Source: JALOTE01 sp031422195 (GTDB taxonomy: Bacteria > Pseudomonadota > Alphaproteobacteria > Rhizobiales > Rhizobiaceae). Taken from it: a stretch of DNA of 16,716 nucleotides. A model generated the notes under the pieces. It ran no database searches, had not been told where the DNA came from, and saw only the letters and a program-made list of their open reading frames with translations. The translations under genes and the position numbers were made by a program. Each line of letters starts with the position of its first letter. Within the stretch, counting starts at the first letter, position 1. This document shows positions 14,284 to 16,716 of this stretch, one piece after another. The DNA is taken from the NCBI GenBank assembly GCA_031422195.1, contig JANOPZ010000143.1:1-16716 (forward strand), written 5' to 3'.

Positions 14284-16716
14284 TGCACCTCCTGCTTGCC
14301 ACTCGCGGATCAATTGCGGAAAATGGCGAGGCTATTGATCTTGGCCAAACGCCCGCAAATGTAATCGTTCTGACAGCGGCAGATACTGAGATTGCCTGCT
14401 TGGCCGCTGCGCACCGGAGCGAGAACCGGCAGATCATTTTACGAATTGCCAACATCATGCGGCTGGCACATCCTATGTCGGTCGACGCCTATATTGAGCG
14501 CACTGCGCGATTTGCAAAAGTCATTATCGTACGGTGCCTTGGTGGCGAGGGTTATTGGCCTTATGGCTTACAAGCGCTTTACGCGATGGCCTTGGAGTGG
14601 AATATCGCGCTGGTAGTGTTGCCGGGTGACGATAAACCCGACCCGAGTTTGCAGCGTTTTTCCACTGTGACGCCGAATGTTGCAATGGCGCTTTGGGCCT
14701 GTCTGGTGGAAGGCGGCGAAGCAAATGCAGGCCTGTTTCTCGACCATTGTGCAGCCTTAGTGAGCGGTGAAAACCCCAGCGATGCGGTTGCGGCGCCACT
14801 GCCAAAAGCGGGTTTATGGAATTCCTCTATCGAAGAACTAAGAATTGACACGCGCCCAAAGGCCGCCATCTTGTTTTATCGTGCGCTGGTTCAATCCGGG
14901 CAAACGGCGGCGATTGCAGCCCTTTGCACTGCGCTTCATGATGAAGGTTTAACGCCAGTTCCGCTTTATGTGCCAAGCCTGCGCGACGCGGTTGCAGCGG
15001 CAACTTTAGAGCATGTGTTTGAAATGGTGCCGCCAGATGTGATCATCAATGCGACTGCGTTTTCAGTTTCAGCTCCGGGTGTAGAAAGGGTGGCAACGGC
15101 CTTGGATGCAACACGTGCGCCAGTGTTGCAAGTGGCTTTAGCGGGCACCGCTCGTGAGGTTTGGTCGGCCAGCGCGCAAGGTCTGTCTTCAAAAGATTTG
15201 ATTATGAATGTGGCTTTGCCTGAAGTGGACGGCCGTATTTTCACGCGTGCAATTTCGTTCAAAGCGGCAGCTGCTTTTGATGAAGCCGTGGAATGTGATA
15301 TTCTAACGCACCAGCCGGATATTGAGCGCTGCGTCTTTGTCGCAAAGTTGGCAGCAAACTGGGCCAGCTTGCGACACACGCCAAATGCCAAAAAGCACGT
15401 GGCAATTTTGCTGGCCAATTACCCTAATAAAGACGGCCGGCTCGCCAATGGTGTTGGCCTTGATACGCCGGCTGGCACGGTGGAGGTTCTAAAAGCGCTC
15501 GCGGCACACTGCTACAATGTTGGCGATGCGCCGCAATCCGGCGACGGTCTAATGGAAGTTTTGCGTGCCGGTGTCACCAACGCCAATCATGCAAACCGCG
15601 TGGTTTCTCAGCGACTTTTGTTGAAGACTTATAATACGTTTTTTCAGTCACTGCCAGCTCAGATACGCGATGAAGTGACTGTCCGATGGGGCATGCCCGA
15701 AGCCGACCCGTTTTTTATTGACGGTGCATTTGCTTTACCTTTGACCCGATTTGGAAATGTGATGGTTGGTATTCAACCTGCGCGCGGTTACAACATCAAC
15801 CCGGCTGAAAGCTATCATTCGCCAGACTTGGTTCCACCGCATCATTATTTCGCAACCTATGCGTTTTTGCGCAATGAATTTAATGTGCAGGCCATTGTCC
15901 ATATGGGCAAGCATGGCAATCTGGAATGGCTGCCCGGAAAAGCTTTGGCGCTATCACCGAGCTGTTATCCTGAAGCCATTTTGGGGCCGGTTCCGCATAT
16001 TTATCCGTTTATTGTCAATGATCCGGGAGAGGGTACGCAAGCCAAACGGCGCAGTGCAGCGGTCATTATTGATCATCTGACGCCGCCTCTGACACGCGCT
16101 GAAAGCCACGGCCCGATGCGTGATTTGGAAGCGCTGGTGGATGAATATTATCAAGCGGCTGGCAGCGATCCGCGTCGCCTCAAAATACTGTCACGCCAAA
16201 TTGCAGACCTAATGCAGGTCTCAGGTTTGGACTTGGATATGGGGCTTTCTGGTGGTGAAGCAGAAACCGACAAACTTGAGCGTCTTGACGCGCATTTGTG
16301 CGACTTGAAAGAACTGCAAATCCGCGATGGGCTGCATGTGTTTGGCGTTGCGCCTGTTGGACGGTTGCTGACGGATTTGGTGATTGCGTTGGCAAGGGTT
16401 CCGCGGGGTGCTGGTGACGGCAAAGACAATAGCTTGCAGCGGGCGATTGCATGCGATTTATTAGTGGAGAAGAACGCCTCTCTTGCTGCTTTGGACCCCC
16501 TGACTTGCACCATGTCAGACCCATGGCATGGCCAAAAACCTGTGACACTTGCTGAACTTTCACCTGACCCATGGCGCATTAACGGTGACACGGTCGAACG
16601 TATTGAGCTTCTGGCGGTCAAACTGGTTTCAGGGGACATGCCTTGCCCTAAAAACGGGCAAGCAACACACCTTGATTTGGATGAAGTTGAAAAGCGGCTC
16701 ATGCCGTCGGTGATTG
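14283..16716 (+). CDS. cobN: Cobaltochelatase large subunit CobN (3' end missing)
   Basis: Large subunit of the ATP-dependent CobNST chelatase that inserts cobalt into hydrogenobyrinate a,c-diamide, the hallmark of the aerobic B12 pathway. I translated it by hand from the ATG at 14283; 811 codons are open to the right edge with no frameshift. CobN is usually about 1,250 aa, so roughly a third is missing. Recognisable stretches are NYPNKDGRLANGVGLDTP (from residue 379), PARGYNINP followed by YHSPDLVPPHHY, and the conserved HMGKHGNLEWLPGKALALS (from H540). The motifs are shared with magnesium chelatase BchH, but the cob neighbours decide for CobN. It is the last gene visible of the riboswitch-controlled operon. 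Confidence 0.97.
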   Translation, partial: MHLLLATRGSIAENGEAIDLGQTPANVIVLTAADTEIACLAAAHRSENRQIILRIANIMRLAHPMSVDAYIERTARFAKVIIVRCLGGEGYWPYGLQALYAMALEWNIALVVLPGDDKPDPSLQRFSTVTPNVAMALWACLVEGGEANAGLFLDHCAALVSGENPSDAVAAPLPKAGLWNSSIEELRIDTRPKAAILFYRALVQSGQTAAIAALCTALHDEGLTPVPLYVPSLRDAVAAATLEHVFEMVPPDVIINATAFSVSAPGVERVATALDATRAPVLQVALAGTAREVWSASAQGLSSKDLIMNVALPEVDGRIFTRAISFKAAAAFDEAVECDILTHQPDIERCVFVAKLAANWASLRHTPNAKKHVAILLANYPNKDGRLANGVGLDTPAGTVEVLKALAAHCYNVGDAPQSGDGLMEVLRAGVTNANHANRVVSQRLLLKTYNTFFQSLPAQIRDEVTVRWGMPEADPFFIDGAFALPLTRFGNVMVGIQPARGYNINPAESYHSPDLVPPHHYFATYAFLRNEFNVQAIVHMGKHGNLEWLPGKALALSPSCYPEAILGPVPHIYPFIVNDPGEGTQAKRRSAAVIIDHLTPPLTRAESHGPMRDLEALVDEYYQAAGSDPRRLKILSRQIADLMQVSGLDLDMGLSGGEAETDKLERLDAHLCDLKELQIRDGLHVFGVAPVGRLLTDLVIALARVPRGAGDGKDNSLQRAIACDLLVEKNASLAALDPLTCTMSDPWHGQKPVTLAELSPDPWRINGDTVERIELLAVKLVSGDMPCPKNGQATHLDLDEVEKRLMPSVI

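Noticed and set aside
14966..15418. 150-codon minus-strand ORF, and several others opposite cobN and cobW
   Set aside because: Shadow frames of genes with clear homology; no start signals.
16151..16702. 183-codon minus-strand ORF
   Set aside because: It is antisense to cobN, whose frame is intact and conserved through this stretch.
1..16716. CRISPR arrays, tRNA/rRNA genes, insertion sequences, phage or attachment sites
   Set aside because: I looked for repeated spacers, tRNA-like cloverleaf arms, transposase or integrase motifs and direct repeats, and saw none.

Overview
The window looks like chromosomal DNA of an alphaproteobacterium, most likely of the Hyphomicrobiales (Rhizobiales). The protein sequences resemble that group (CobQ starting MARAIMLQGTGSDVGK, the CbtB/CbtA-CobU-CobW-CobN order, a ProVWX betaine system). 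Base composition is fairly balanced rather than GC-rich, which suggests a marine or host-associated member, but I cannot place the genus. I see no phage, insertion sequence, CRISPR, tRNA or rRNA. Every large gene reads through without a frameshift.

Layout. (1) 1-2973, minus strand: proX-proW-proV, an osmoprotectant ABC importer; proV is cut by the left edge. A hairpin with a T-run sits just after proX and probably lowers proWV expression relative to the binding protein. (2) 3266-5148: a TPR-containing SAM methyltransferase (plus) and a membrane-anchored AraC-type regulator (minus) converge, and their stop codons overlap. (3) 5187-5520, minus: a small exported protein of unknown function with its own terminator. 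(4) 5844-7211, plus: a class III aminotransferase of the putrescine/omega-amino-acid:pyruvate type. (5) 7212-7776: a long gap with a possible tiny gene, a 12-bp palindrome and a very strong hairpin terminator. (6) 7777-9801, minus: an isobutyryl-CoA dehydrogenase-like gene joined to mmsB (3-hydroxyisobutyrate dehydrogenase), two steps of valine breakdown. A TetR-like palindrome lies in their promoter region. (7) 9899-16716, plus: cobalamin genes. cobQ stands first. A clear cobalamin riboswitch then precedes cbtB-cbtA-cobU-cobW-cobN; cobN runs off the right edge.

How they work together. CbtA/CbtB are predicted to bring in cobalt, CobW is a metal-binding GTPase linked to cobalt delivery, and CobN is the large subunit of the aerobic cobaltochelatase. 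CobQ amidates the corrin ring and CobU activates the aminopropanol arm. The riboswitch lets adenosylcobalamin shut down cobalt uptake, insertion and late assembly together, while cobQ lies upstream of the switch and should escape it.

I did not find a convincing new biological system. The best leads are small: the candidate short gene before the 7561 terminator, the unknown exported peptide at 5254-5520, the palindromes at 7355 and 9815, and the proX/proW intercistronic hairpin.
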